From: Streptomyces sp. NK15101
GTDB taxonomy: Bacteria; Actinomycetota; Actinomycetes; Streptomycetales; Streptomycetaceae
DNA: 64,000 nucleotides
Assembly (NCBI RefSeq): GCF_020400725.1
Contig: NZ_JAINVG010000009.1
Span: forward strand, 1 to 64,000
Reading direction: 5' to 3'
Part shown: positions 1 through 8,102 of the stretch, one piece after another
Layout of the letters: each line of letters opens with the position of its first letter
How positions within the stretch are numbered: position 1 is the first letter of the stretch
Program-made: the position numbers and the translations under genes
The notes under the pieces: model-generated
Databases searched by the model: none
What the model saw: only the letters and a program-made list of their open reading frames with translations
What the model was told of the DNA's origin: nothing

Positions 1-1
1 C

Positions 2-1153
2 GTCACCCTGCAGCGCAGCCTGCTGCCCCGGGGCGTACCGGAGCAGTCCGCCGTCGAGGTCGCGCACCGCTATCTGCCTGCCCAGGCCGGTGTGGGTGGT
101 GACTGGTTCGATGTCATCCCGCTGCCCGGCACCCGGGTGGCCCTGGTGGTCGGCGACGTCGTCGGCCACGGTCTCCACGCAGCCGCCACCATGGGCCGCC
201 TGCGCACCGCCGTGTACAACTTCTCCACCCTCGACCTGCCTCCGGACGAACTCCTGAGCCACCTGGACGAGCTGGTCGCCCACATCGACACCGACGAGCA
301 GGAGTGGCAGGGGATCACCGGAGCCACCTGCCTGTGCGCCGTCTACGATCCCGTCACGGGGCAGGTGACGGCCGCCACCGCCGGGCATCCGGGTCCCGCT
401 CTGGTCCGCCCCGACGGAACCGTGTCCTTCCCCGAGGTGCCCGTCTCCCCGCCGCTGGGCCTGGGCGAGGGCCTGCCCGTGGAGACCATGACGGTCACCC
501 TGCCCGAAGGCTCCCGGCTGGCGCTCTTCACCGACGGGCTGATCGAGAGCCGCGACCGCGATCCGGACGCGGGCCTGGCAGCGCTGCGCGCCGCCCTGGC
601 CGGGCCCGCCCGCACCCCGGAGGAGACCTGCACCGCGGTGATCGACGCGATGCTGTCCACCAGGCCCAGCGACGACGTCGCGCTGCTGGTCGCCCGCACC
701 CGCCGACTGGACCCCGCGCGGATCGCCGAGTGGGACGTGCGGCCCGACCCCGCGGCGGTGTCCCCGGTGCGCAACGCCTGCGCCCGCCGACTGGCGGACT
801 GGGGCCTGGAGGAGATCGCCTTCACCACGGAACTCATCCTCAGCGAGCTGATGACCAACGCCATCCGCTACGGCACCGAGCCCATCCGGGTGAGGCTGCT
901 GTACGACCGCAGCCTGATCTGCGAGGTCTCCGACGGGTCCAGCACCTCCCCGCACCTGCGCCGGGCCGAGGCCACCGACGAGGGCGGCCGCGGTCTGTTC
1001 CTCGTCGCGCAGTTCGCCGAGCGCTGGGGCACCCGCTACACCGCCCGCGGCAAGATCATCTGGAGCGAGCAGGCCCTCCTCGACGGGGCCGCACCGCCCG
1101 CGATGGATCTCGGGGAGGCGCTCCTGGCCGGGTGGGACGACGAGGGGTTCTGA
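2..1153 (+). CDS. SpoIIE-type PP2C phosphatase with C-terminal HATPase domain (5' truncated)
   Basis: The reading frame is open from the left edge, so the start lies outside the window; 383 residues are visible. The first ~225 residues are a PP2C/SpoIIE serine phosphatase core. Metal-binding aspartates sit in GGDWFD (D34 of the visible part) and GDVVGHG (D52), with further conserved acids in TDGLIES and SDDVALL. Residues ~240-350 form an anti-sigma-factor-type histidine-kinase ATPase fold: SELMTNAIRYG resembles the N-box and EGGRGLFLVAQ the G-box. Streptomyces proteins of this type usually carry PAS/GAF sensor domains in front, here cut off. The likely role is dephosphorylation of an anti-anti-sigma protein combined with RsbW-like switching. 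No partner STAS gene is visible nearby. Confidence 0.93.
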   Translation, partial: VTLQRSLLPRGVPEQSAVEVAHRYLPAQAGVGGDWFDVIPLPGTRVALVVGDVVGHGLHAAATMGRLRTAVYNFSTLDLPPDELLSHLDELVAHIDTDEQEWQGITGATCLCAVYDPVTGQVTAATAGHPGPALVRPDGTVSFPEVPVSPPLGLGEGLPVETMTVTLPEGSRLALFTDGLIESRDRDPDAGLAALRAALAGPARTPEETCTAVIDAMLSTRPSDDVALLVARTRRLDPARIAEWDVRPDPAAVSPVRNACARRLADWGLEEIAFTTELILSELMTNAIRYGTEPIRVRLLYDRSLICEVSDGSSTSPHLRRAEATDEGGRGLFLVAQFAERWGTRYTARGKIIWSEQALLDGAAPPAMDLGEALLAGWDDEGF

Positions 1154-1275
1154 GAACGCGCCGGCACGGCAGCCGCAGGGAAGCCAGCGGACACCACCGT
1201 CCGGGACTGCGCCGCCGAGGCCGCCGAACGTACGCTGGCCTCGATCAGTACGCGTCCGCCCGTTATGGAGCCTTT

Positions 1276-2418
1276 GTGCCCACACCTCGTCTCCGGACAG
1301 CCTTCGTCGCCGCCTGCCTGGTCCTCGCGGCGCCCCTCGGCGCCTGCGGAGACAAGCCCGGCACCGCGCCCAGAGCACCCGCGGTGGCCACCTCCGCCGC
1401 GAACGCCGGCGGCATGGCGGCACTGACCACAGCGGCGAAGAAAGAGGGCTCGCTCAACACGATCGCCCTCCCGAGCGACTGGGCCAACTACGGCGCGGTG
1501 ATCGACGGCTTCGAGAAGAAGTACGGGATCAAGGTCATCGTGGAGAACCCGGAAGGTACCAGCCAGGACGAGATCAACGCCCTGAAGGAGCACAGGGGCG
1601 GAGGCCGGGCCCCCGATGTGATCGACGTGGGGGACTCGTTCGCGCGGTCCGCGGCGCGGCAGGGCCTGCTCGCTCCGTACGAGGTCGCCGCGTACGACGA
1701 GATCCCCGAGGAACAGAAGGACGACCGGGCCCGCTGGTACAACAACTACGGCGGTTACGTCTCGATCGGCTGTGACGCCAAGCGCGTCAAGACCTGCCCC
1801 GCGACCTTCGCCGACCTGCGCAAGCCCGAGTACAAGGGCAAGGTCGCGCTCAACGGCGACCCCACCAAGTCCAACTCCGCCTTCGCCGCGGTCTACGCGG
1901 CGGCCCTGGCGAACGGGGGTTCCTTCGACGACATCCAGCCCGGCATCGACTTCTTCGCCGAGCTCAGCGAGAACGGCAACTTCATCCCGGTCGAATCCAC
2001 CCCGGCCACGATCGCGAAGGGCCGGACCCCGATCAGCATCGACTGGGACTTCCTCAACCTCGGATACGCCGACGAGTTCCGCGAGAAAGGCACGGACGTC
2101 GACTGGCGGACCGCCATCCCCTTCGACGGCAGCTTCGCCCAGTACTACGCGAGCGGGGTGAACAAAGACGCTCCGCACCCCGCGGCGGCACGTCTGTGGC
2201 AGGAGTACGTCTTCAGCCCGGAGGGCCAGAACCTCCGGCTCGGCGACTATGCACGCCCCGTCCTCATGGACGCCATGGAGAAGGACGGCACCCTCGACAA
2301 GACCGCCGCGGAGAAACTGCCGACGGTCGAGGGCACGCCGACGTTTCCGACGGAGGCGCAGACGGAGAAGGCGAAAGAGACCGTCAACCGCGGTTGGGCC
2401 GAGGCCGTCTCGGGCTGA
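1276..2418 (+). CDS. ABC transporter substrate-binding lipoprotein (family 1 type, orphan)
   Basis: This is a 380-residue periplasmic-binding-type protein. The GTG at 1276 is chosen because GGAG lies just upstream (1267-1270) and because it yields a short signal peptide with lipobox PLGAC (C24). The mature part resembles the ferric-iron/polyamine/phosphonate solute-binding group: a two-lobe protein with an N-terminal KKEGSLNTIALPSDWANYG segment and a DVIDVGDSFA region. No permease or ATPase gene follows; instead there is about 800 bp of non-coding or decayed DNA. It is therefore either an orphan component serving a distant transporter or the survivor of a broken operon. The substrate cannot be assigned from sequence. 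Confidence 0.85.
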   Translation: MPTPRLRTAFVAACLVLAAPLGACGDKPGTAPRAPAVATSAANAGGMAALTTAAKKEGSLNTIALPSDWANYGAVIDGFEKKYGIKVIVENPEGTSQDEINALKEHRGGGRAPDVIDVGDSFARSAARQGLLAPYEVAAYDEIPEEQKDDRARWYNNYGGYVSIGCDAKRVKTCPATFADLRKPEYKGKVALNGDPTKSNSAFAAVYAAALANGGSFDDIQPGIDFFAELSENGNFIPVESTPATIAKGRTPISIDWDFLNLGYADEFREKGTDVDWRTAIPFDGSFAQYYASGVNKDAPHPAAARLWQEYVFSPEGQNLRLGDYARPVLMDAMEKDGTLDKTAAEKLPTVEGTPTFPTEAQTEKAKETVNRGWAEAVSG

Positions 2419-3217
2419 GGGCCAAGAGCGCTCCTGGCCAGGCACGCACACGCCCGTCCGGGCCTCACACCGGTGGCCACGGAACTCGCGGCCGCTGTCC
2501 GGCCCGGCTACAGGCCGTGCCCACCGTTCGACGATCGGATCGAGGAGCTCGGCGAGACGGTCCCCGACCGCCTCACGGTGGTGAAGGGCGTCCTGTGTCG
2601 ACTCAGCGCCCGGCCGCACGCCCCGGTCCGCGAAGGCATGGAGCATGCGCAGGACCACCCGTACAGCACCACGGTACGCCGCGACGCTCATCGAACTGCC
2701 GCCCGCCCGAAGCCCCTCGGCAGCATGGAACTCGCGAGCGACGGCTTCCCGCCCGGCGGCCTCGCGAGCCGGAGACGCGGTAGGAAACCGACCCCGGCCG
2801 GCGGCGCACGGGCCCCCTCGGCGAGGGCCGCGTGCCGTCCGGTCGCCGACATGACGAGCGTGCGCCCTCCGCACCCGCGCGAGGCCATGGTCTGGGCGAC
2901 GGTGGAGCCCGAGGGCGCGCCGACCGGCGCCACACCCGGCAGTCCGACCCCGACCAGCCACGAGGAGGAGGCCGCCCGGGCGGGGAGGGCCGAACCCAAG
3001 CGGGCCATGACCGACCGCACCGCTTTCACCGTGGTCTCCCGCCGTGGCTGGACCCACCGGTTCAGCCTGCGGCCCCTCGCCCCCACCCGGGCCGGCGACG
3101 GGTCCGTCAGCTACGTGCTGACCGGTGCTCCGGCGTCGGACGGCAGGTACAGGACCTGGTCGGTGGGGTGCCCGGGGCAGTCTCACCGGTGATCCGCGCC
3201 CCTCCGCCGAGGCGGCG
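2419..3217. other. ~800-bp gap without a convincing gene
   Basis: Open frames exist on both strands, but none has a ribosome site, a recognisable domain or a convincing residue composition. The minus-strand translation around 2480-2750 has alpha-helical character with several Leu/Val/Ala runs and could be a decayed gene. Its placement directly after an orphan binding protein would fit the loss of cognate permease or regulator genes. Confidence 0.5.
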
Positions 3218-3661
3218 TCAGCCCCGTTGGCTCGTGGCGGCGGACGCCACGGACGCCACGGTCGCGGGGTCCTCGCCGGTGAGTTCCGCGATGCGGTGCG
3301 GGGCGATTCCCGCCGCCACGGCCCGGGCGAGGAGCGCGTCACGGTCACCGGCGCAGTCGCGGTAGGCCAGCAGCTCCTCCTCCACCCGGGCGAGAGCGCC
3401 GGGCGCGAGCGCGTGGCGCAGTCGGAGCAGTTCATCGTCGCTCAGCGGCACGGGCAGTTTCTCCGCCCCTTCCGGGATGGCCGCCGTCTCCTCGGGCGGC
3501 AGCAGCCGGAGCGCGCCCGAGGCGGCCGTGACTCCCTGTGCGTTCAGCCAGGCCCGTACCGCCGGGGTCTCGAGGCACTCCAGGTCCCCCACGACGGCGA
3601 CCGGCGCGCCCGGCGGGGTGACCGGGCCGTCCACGAGAAACAGGTAGGCGTCGTCAGTCAT
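3218..3661 (-). CDS. Small conserved-type hypothetical protein
   Basis: A 147-residue acidic, leucine/alanine-rich protein. The ATG at 3661 is preferred over an upstream in-frame start at 3679 because a GAGGAG ribosome site lies directly before it. The N-terminal half has a short beta/alpha pattern. The C-terminal third contains a short element (RIAELTGEDPATVASV) that resembles the recognition part of a helix-turn-helix and could instead be a plain helical hairpin. No membrane segment or signal peptide is present. I do not recognise a family; codon bias is normal for the window, which supports a real gene. Confidence 0.7.
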   Translation of the reverse strand: MTDDAYLFLVDGPVTPPGAPVAVVGDLECLETPAVRAWLNAQGVTAASGALRLLPPEETAAIPEGAEKLPVPLSDDELLRLRHALAPGALARVEEELLAYRDCAGDRDALLARAVAAGIAPHRIAELTGEDPATVASVASAATSQRG

Positions 3662-3745
3662 GTTCTCTCCTCGGCGCACACGATGGTCCTGTGCCGCCCC
3701 GCCTACCCCCTCCGGCGCCGGCCATCACCGTCCTCGTGCGGGAAC

Positions 3746-3907
3746 TCAGTGCAACCGGGTGGTGGAGAGCCGCACCTCGTAGATCCGGACGCCCTGCCGG
3801 GTGCGGTCGTCGCCGACGGAGAAGTGGACGGTCGAGCCGCCCCGGACCGAGTCCTCGATGTCGGGGGCGGCCCGCTGGGATCCGCCGCGTTCTGCGCCGA
3901 TGAGATG
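3746..3907 (-). pseudogene. C-terminal remnant of an unidentified gene
   Basis: Minus-strand codons with strong third-position GC encode a plausible protein tail (DIEDSVRGGSTVHFSVGDD ... RLSTTRLH, then TGA at 3748-3746). No start codon with a ribosome site precedes it, and the frame becomes low quality upstream of about 3910. It looks like the 3' end of a gene whose remainder was deleted when the neighbouring phosphatase module was inserted or rearranged. The family is not recognised. Confidence 0.3.
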
Positions 3908-4032
3908 CGGACGCCGTCCCCTCCGGGCAGAGTGGGGAAGGACCTGTTCGTACCGAGGTGGTCCCCCTGTGGTCCCGCGTGCTGGAGACGGGACGGAGTG
4001 ATGCGAGGATTGTCGTGACGTCGGAGTGATCG

Positions 4033-4875
4033 ATGTTCCGCAGACGGCCGGCCGACAACAGCGAGGACCTTCTGGTCCGGCTCGGGTCGCTGACCGCCAG
4101 GGCGCGGGAGCTGGCCGAGACGCAGCGTTCCCGTGTCGAGCTCGCCGTGGCCCTGCAGCGCGACATGCTGCCCTCGGACCTGCCCGGTTTTCCGGGCGCC
4201 CGGCTGGCCGTCCGCTATGAGCCCGCCAACCACGGGCTCAACGTCGGCGGTGACTGGTACGACGCCTTCTCCCTGCCCGGCGGGCAGATCGGCATGTCCA
4301 TCGGTGACGTGCAGGGGCACAACATCGAGGCCGCCGCCTTCATGGGACAGGTCCGCGTGGCACTGCGCGCGCTGGCCTCCGTCACCGGAGACCCGGGAGA
4401 GCTGCTCGGTCGCACCAACGACCTGCTGATCTCTCTGGGCGCCGACCTCTTCGCCACCTGCACCTTCCTGCGGCTCGACCCCGCTGCCGGCACCCTGGAG
4501 TGCGCCCGGGCCGGTCACATCCCCCACATCTGGGCCACCGCCGACGGCCGCTCCGGCATCGACGACAGCGAGGGCGGGCCTCCGCTCGGTGTGCTCCGCG
4601 ACGTCGACTACCCGACCACGCGCCACCGGCTCACCGCCGACGGTGTCTTCGTCCTCCTGACCGACGGGGTGGTGGAGGGGCCTTCGCTCCACGTCGACGA
4701 GGGTCTGGACCGGGTGACGAGGCTCGCCGGGATCACCGCCGTCGCCGGGATGGACGTCGACGCGCTCGCCACCGCCGTCATGAAGCTGGCGGCCACGGTG
4801 GGGCACGAGGACGACGCGGCCGTCCTGGTCGTCGGCCACGACGGCGGTCCGGCCCGGTCGGCGGCCGAGGAGTGA
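4033..4875 (+). CDS. SpoIIE-type PP2C serine phosphatase
   Basis: A 280-residue soluble protein. GGAG at 4023-4026 lies six bases before the ATG. Residues ~10-45 form an amphipathic, coiled-coil-like linker (LTARARELAETQRSRVELAV) that in relatives joins a sensor domain to the phosphatase. Residues ~50-268 are the SpoIIE phosphatase: metal ligands D74 (GGDWYD), D92 (GDVQGHN), D211 (TDGVVEG) and D259/D260 (HEDDAAV) are all present, so it should be active. No sensor is fused to it, but the next gene encodes a MASE1 sensor membrane domain 117 bp downstream in the same direction. The pair looks like a MASE1-SpoIIE receptor split into two polypeptides and in reversed order. Confidence 0.93.
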   Translation: MFRRRPADNSEDLLVRLGSLTARARELAETQRSRVELAVALQRDMLPSDLPGFPGARLAVRYEPANHGLNVGGDWYDAFSLPGGQIGMSIGDVQGHNIEAAAFMGQVRVALRALASVTGDPGELLGRTNDLLISLGADLFATCTFLRLDPAAGTLECARAGHIPHIWATADGRSGIDDSEGGPPLGVLRDVDYPTTRHRLTADGVFVLLTDGVVEGPSLHVDEGLDRVTRLAGITAVAGMDVDALATAVMKLAATVGHEDDAAVLVVGHDGGPARSAAEE

Positions 4876-4992
4876 GGGGAGGGGGCTCGCCTCGGGCCGG
4901 ATCGGTCCTCGGGCCGGATCGGGCCCGTTCCGTACGACGGTGCCCGACACGCAGGGGTCCTTGCCCGGTCGCGGCGGCCCGGCCGGTGTCTG

Positions 4993-6012
4993 ATGGCTGA
5001 CGTGTTGGATACTCGGCAGTTCCGGCCCTCTACGGAGGCGGCTCTGACGTCGCTGGCCGTGGCGGTCTGCTACTACGCGGCCGGACGACTCGGCCTGCTG
5101 GGCAGCCTCGTCGTCGAAGGCGTGGTGGTCACCCCCATCTGGCCGCCCACCGGCGTCGCCGTCGCCGCCCTGCTGCTGCTCGGCGCGCGGGTCTGGCCCG
5201 GGATCGCCCTCGGCTCCTTCCTCGTCATCGCCTCCCTCACCACTCCGGGGCCCACCACGGTGGTCACCGTGGTGAGCAACACCGTCGCGCCGCTCTGCGC
5301 CTTCCTGCTGCTGAGACGGGCCGGCTTCCGGCGCGACATGGCGCGGCTGCGGGACGGACTCTCCCTGGTCTTCCTCGGCGGGTTCGGCGCCATGCTGATC
5401 AGCGCGACCGCGGGGGTCGGGCTGCAGGTGACGAAGGGCTCCCTGAACAAGAGCGAGTTCTGGCCCGCCTGGCTGGCCTGGTGGGTGGGCGACACGATGG
5501 GGGTGCTGCTCGTCGCCCCGCTCCTGCTCGTCCTCGCGGGGCCGGCCGGACGGTTCCGGGTGCGGCGCTGGAAGGAGGCGGCCTTTCTGGGGCTGACGAC
5601 CCTGGTCCTCATGCCCATGGCCGTGCTCAGCCCGATGAGCATGCTGTTCCTCGTCTTCCCCCTGCTGATCTGGGCGGCGCTCCGCTTCCAGCTCGCCGGA
5701 AGCATGCTGTGCGCGCTCTTCGCCTCCGTGCTCGCCACCTTCGAGGCGACCTCCGGGCGGGGCGCGTTCCTCCACCTGACGGACGTCGAGATCATGGTCA
5801 AGCTCCAGGCGTTCAACGGTTCCGCCGCCCTGACCGCCCTGCTTCTCGCCTCCGTCGTCACCGAGCAGCGTGCGACCCGCCGGTCGGTGCGCCGCGCCTG
5901 CGAGGAACTGGCGGAGGTCCTGGAGCACCTCACGGCGGGCGAACTCTCGCCGGGTCCACCCGGCACCACCGAGAGCCGGGCAGCCCCACCCGGCGGGCAC
6001 CGGGATCCGTGA
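4993..6012 (+). CDS. Stand-alone MASE1-domain integral membrane sensor
   Basis: A 339-residue membrane protein with about eight hydrophobic segments spread over residues 10-300. Conserved MASE1-like features are the N-terminal PIWPPTGVAVAALLLLG stretch and the tryptophan-rich EFWPAWLAWWVGDTMGVL segment. MASE1 domains normally sense an unknown ligand and are fused to kinases, GGDEF/EAL or SpoIIE outputs. Here only a short basic, helical tail (TEQRATRRSVRRACEELAEV, ~residues 293-312) follows before a Pro/Gly-rich end. Its output is therefore probably the separate SpoIIE phosphatase encoded just upstream. The stop codon lies inside the first copy of a 26-bp tandem repeat, so the C-terminus may have been altered by repeat expansion. 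Confidence 0.85.
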   Translation: MADVLDTRQFRPSTEAALTSLAVAVCYYAAGRLGLLGSLVVEGVVVTPIWPPTGVAVAALLLLGARVWPGIALGSFLVIASLTTPGPTTVVTVVSNTVAPLCAFLLLRRAGFRRDMARLRDGLSLVFLGGFGAMLISATAGVGLQVTKGSLNKSEFWPAWLAWWVGDTMGVLLVAPLLLVLAGPAGRFRVRRWKEAAFLGLTTLVLMPMAVLSPMSMLFLVFPLLIWAALRFQLAGSMLCALFASVLATFEATSGRGAFLHLTDVEIMVKLQAFNGSAALTALLLASVVTEQRATRRSVRRACEELAEVLEHLTAGELSPGPPGTTESRAAPPGGHRDP

Positions 6013-6064
6013 CACCCGGCAAGCACCGGGATCCGTGACACCCGGCAAGCACCGGGATCCGTGA
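5998..6064. repeat. 26-bp tandem direct repeat, 2.6 copies
   Basis: Two perfect 26-bp units (5998-6023 and 6024-6049, beginning CACCGGGATCCGTGA) are followed by a 15-bp partial third copy (6050-6064). The first unit carries the TGA stop of the MASE1 gene. The array runs directly into the terminator-like hairpin at 6064-6097. Confidence 0.9.
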
Positions 6065-6097
6065 TCCCCGCGCCGGAGCCGGAGCCGGCGCGGGGAT
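6064..6097 (+). terminator. Terminator-like hairpin after the MASE1 gene
   Basis: A perfect 13-bp stem (ATCCCCGCGCCGG at 6064-6076 pairs with 6085-6097) with an 8-nt loop and no U-tract, the usual form of strong Streptomyces terminators. It ends the phosphatase/MASE1 unit. Confidence 0.75.
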
Positions 6098-6340
6098 GCC
6101 GACGAACCGGGTCGCGGACGGTGCCGGGTGGCGGAAGCCCCCTCGGGGGTCTCGAAGCGAAGCCGCCGGGGGCGCTTCGCAGAACCGTCATTGCCCCTTA
6201 ACGCCGGATCGTTGACCGGTCCCCTCGCGCTTGCGAGCATCGGGGCATGAGGTCGTCGAGCTGTCCCCCGCATCCCTAGGCCCTCGGTTGCCGGGGCCGC
6301 CGTGCCACCGTACGACCGCCTCCCGGACCGAGGAATCCCG

Positions 6341-7522
6341 ATGCGACCAGCGCTCATCGCGACGCCGGGCGGAAAGCCCGCCGCCGACCAGCCCGACGCC
6401 GCCGCCGTCCTGCGGGCCATCCTGCGCGGAGGCCCGCTGGCCCGCACCGCGATCATCGGGGAGACGGGCCTGAGCGCGGCCGTCGTGTCACGGCACGCGG
6501 CCGAACTGCTCGCGATGGGACTGGTCTGGGAGCCGCCCGAGCCGCACCGGCCGCCCCGGCCCGGACGCCCCCGCATCCCTCTGGACATCGAGACCGCGCA
6601 CCACGTCGCGGCGGGCGTGCACATCGCCGTCCCGCGGCTCACGTTCTCGCTCACCGACCTGCGCGGCAGCGTCATCGCGTACGAGCACGTGCCACGGCAG
6701 CCGCAGCACGGGGCGGTCCTCCAGGACGTCGCCGCACGACTGCCCGGCTTCCTGCGCAGACACCTCGGCGGGCGCTCCGTCCTCGGCCTCGGCGTGGCCA
6801 CCGGCGGCTGGGTCGATCCCGACGCCGGGGTCCTGGTCGAGAACGCCGCGCTCGGCTGGCGCGACATCCCGCTGCGGCGCTCGCTGCAGCGCGCGGTGGG
6901 ACTGCCGGTCCATGTGGAAGGCCACGCCCGGGCGCTGGCCCAGGCCGAGCTGCTGTTCGGCGCGAACCGCGGCGGCGACCTGGTGCACCTGTTCGTCGGC
7001 AACGCCGTGGACGCGGCGATCGCCACCGGCGGCGTCCTGCTGCAGGGCCGGCGGTACGGCGCCGGCGGCATCGCCCACCTGCCCGTACCGGGGTCGGCGG
7101 AGCCGTGCCCCTGCGGCCGCACCGGCTGCCTCCAGGTCACCGTCTCCGACCGTGCCGTCGCGCGGCGCGCCGTCGCCGAGGGCGTCATCCCGCACCCCGA
7201 TCTGCGGCTGCTCGTGCGTGCCGCCCGCGCGGGCGACGTCCGGGCGCTCGACCTGTGCCGCACCCGCCTGCGGCTGATCGCGCACGCGGTGCGGCCGCTG
7301 CTCGACCTGATCCGCCCGGACGACCTGGTGCTGACCGAGTTCGCCACCCTCCGTCTGCCCCGGCTGCTCGACGAGCTGACCCGCGAGCTGACGAGCGGCG
7401 GCGACCAGGTGCGGACCGGCTCCTTCGGCGCGGACACGCTCGCGGTGGCGGCGACCGCGCCGGTGCTCGCGGCCGTCTACCAGGACCCGTTGGGGCTGCG
7501 TACCAGCGGCGGCGCCCGATGA
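6341..7522 (+). CDS. ROK-family transcriptional regulator lacking kinase motifs
   Basis: A 393-residue protein. The ATG at 6341 is chosen because GAGGAA sits about seven bases upstream; an in-frame start at 6302 lacks this. The N-terminus (residues ~15-65) is a winged helix (GPLARTAIIGETGLSAAVVS), followed by a ROK domain. The zinc-binding CPCGRTGCLQ motif is intact. The DxGGT phosphate loop is missing, and the catalytic-aspartate region normally read as NDAN is GHAR (VEGHARALAQAE). It should thus sense a ligand without phosphorylating it. It lies just upstream of the organosulfur operon in the same direction, so it is the best candidate regulator of that operon. Its ligand is unknown and need not be a sugar. 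Confidence 0.88.
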   Translation: MRPALIATPGGKPAADQPDAAAVLRAILRGGPLARTAIIGETGLSAAVVSRHAAELLAMGLVWEPPEPHRPPRPGRPRIPLDIETAHHVAAGVHIAVPRLTFSLTDLRGSVIAYEHVPRQPQHGAVLQDVAARLPGFLRRHLGGRSVLGLGVATGGWVDPDAGVLVENAALGWRDIPLRRSLQRAVGLPVHVEGHARALAQAELLFGANRGGDLVHLFVGNAVDAAIATGGVLLQGRRYGAGGIAHLPVPGSAEPCPCGRTGCLQVTVSDRAVARRAVAEGVIPHPDLRLLVRAARAGDVRALDLCRTRLRLIAHAVRPLLDLIRPDDLVLTEFATLRLPRLLDELTRELTSGGDQVRTGSFGADTLAVAATAPVLAAVYQDPLGLRTSGGAR

Positions 7523-7602
7523 GCGGGGCGGGGCGGGGTGGGTTTCTTCCGCGCCGCCAGAAAATATTGCCCGTACCGGCACGGGAGCAGCACACTCTTC
7601 CC

Positions 7603-7707
7603 ATGGACGCACAGCAGAGGGCCACGATCCGGGCAGCCGCAGACCGGCACCCCGTGAACGCCTTCCGCGCGCACCACTTCGCCGGACTGGGCTGTCGCGC
7701 CCGCTGA
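7603..7707 (+). CDS. Possible 34-aa leader peptide ahead of the organosulfur operon
   Basis: A 34-codon ORF starting ATG at 7603, ending in a basic tail with a single cysteine near the C-terminus (HHFAGLGCRAR). It follows an AT-rich island (AAAATATT, 7561-7568) that stands out in this GC-rich DNA and could be a -10 region, and a short inverted repeat CCCGT-N6-ACGGG (7570-7585). No good ribosome site is visible. Its position about 400 bp before the TauD gene, with a structured leader in between, resembles Cys-containing leader ORFs before Streptomyces sulfur genes. This is inference from position and composition. Confidence 0.35.
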   Translation: MDAQQRATIRAAADRHPVNAFRAHHFAGLGCRAR

Positions 7708-7796
7708 CCGGCTCTCCGCCGGCGCGCGCCGCCGCGCCGGGGCACTGGGTACTGATCCCGGCGTACGCCTCCGCCGGACTCCGGCCTGAATCAGGG

Positions 7797-7936
7797 ACGT
7801 TCACCGGCTGAAGCACGGCCGGAGCGCAGCGGAGCACCGACTGGAGCACTCCCTGGGGCACCAGGCCGGTGCTCCGGCCGAAGCACGGCTGAGCACCGCC
7901 CGGAGCTCTGGCCGAAGTACCGGCCGGAGCACCGGC
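7797..7936 (+). promoter_or_regulatory. Structured leader with degenerate GAGCAC array and 16-bp inverted repeat
   Basis: About ten variants of a short GAGCAC/GAAGCAC motif recur every 12-16 bases between 7797 and 7936, some inverted. Within the array GCCGGTGCTCCGGCCG (7865-7880) is perfectly complementary to 7921-7936, giving a 16-bp stem around a 40-nt interior. The interior repeats the motif again, so alternative pairings are possible. It lies between the candidate leader ORF and the first structural gene, a typical place for attenuation. No known riboswitch class was recognised. Confidence 0.5.
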
Positions 7937-8102
7937 GCCGGCCCCTTTCCCGGCTTCGCCGCGCACCGGACACCGGCCGGGCGCCCTTCACACCCGTGCG
8001 CCCGCGCCCGGCAGGTGGCCCCACGGGCCCCGACGCCGGCCCGGTACGCCCGGTCGCCTTCCTCACCCGCCCTCATTCGTCATGCCCGAAAGGACTCGCC
8101 CC

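Noticed and set aside
2473..3192. 239-codon plus-strand ORF after the orphan binding protein
   Set aside because: Composition is Arg/Pro/Ala-rich with no hydrophobic core pattern, domain or ribosome site; treated as non-coding.
5998..6064. Repeat array considered as a CRISPR
   Set aside because: The units are directly contiguous without spacers and there are no cas genes; it is a simple tandem repeat.
3703..7437. 1244-codon minus-strand open frame
   Set aside because: It is opposite the SpoIIE, MASE1 and ROK genes. Its composition is Arg/Pro/Gly-rich without domains, and third-position GC favours the plus-strand genes.
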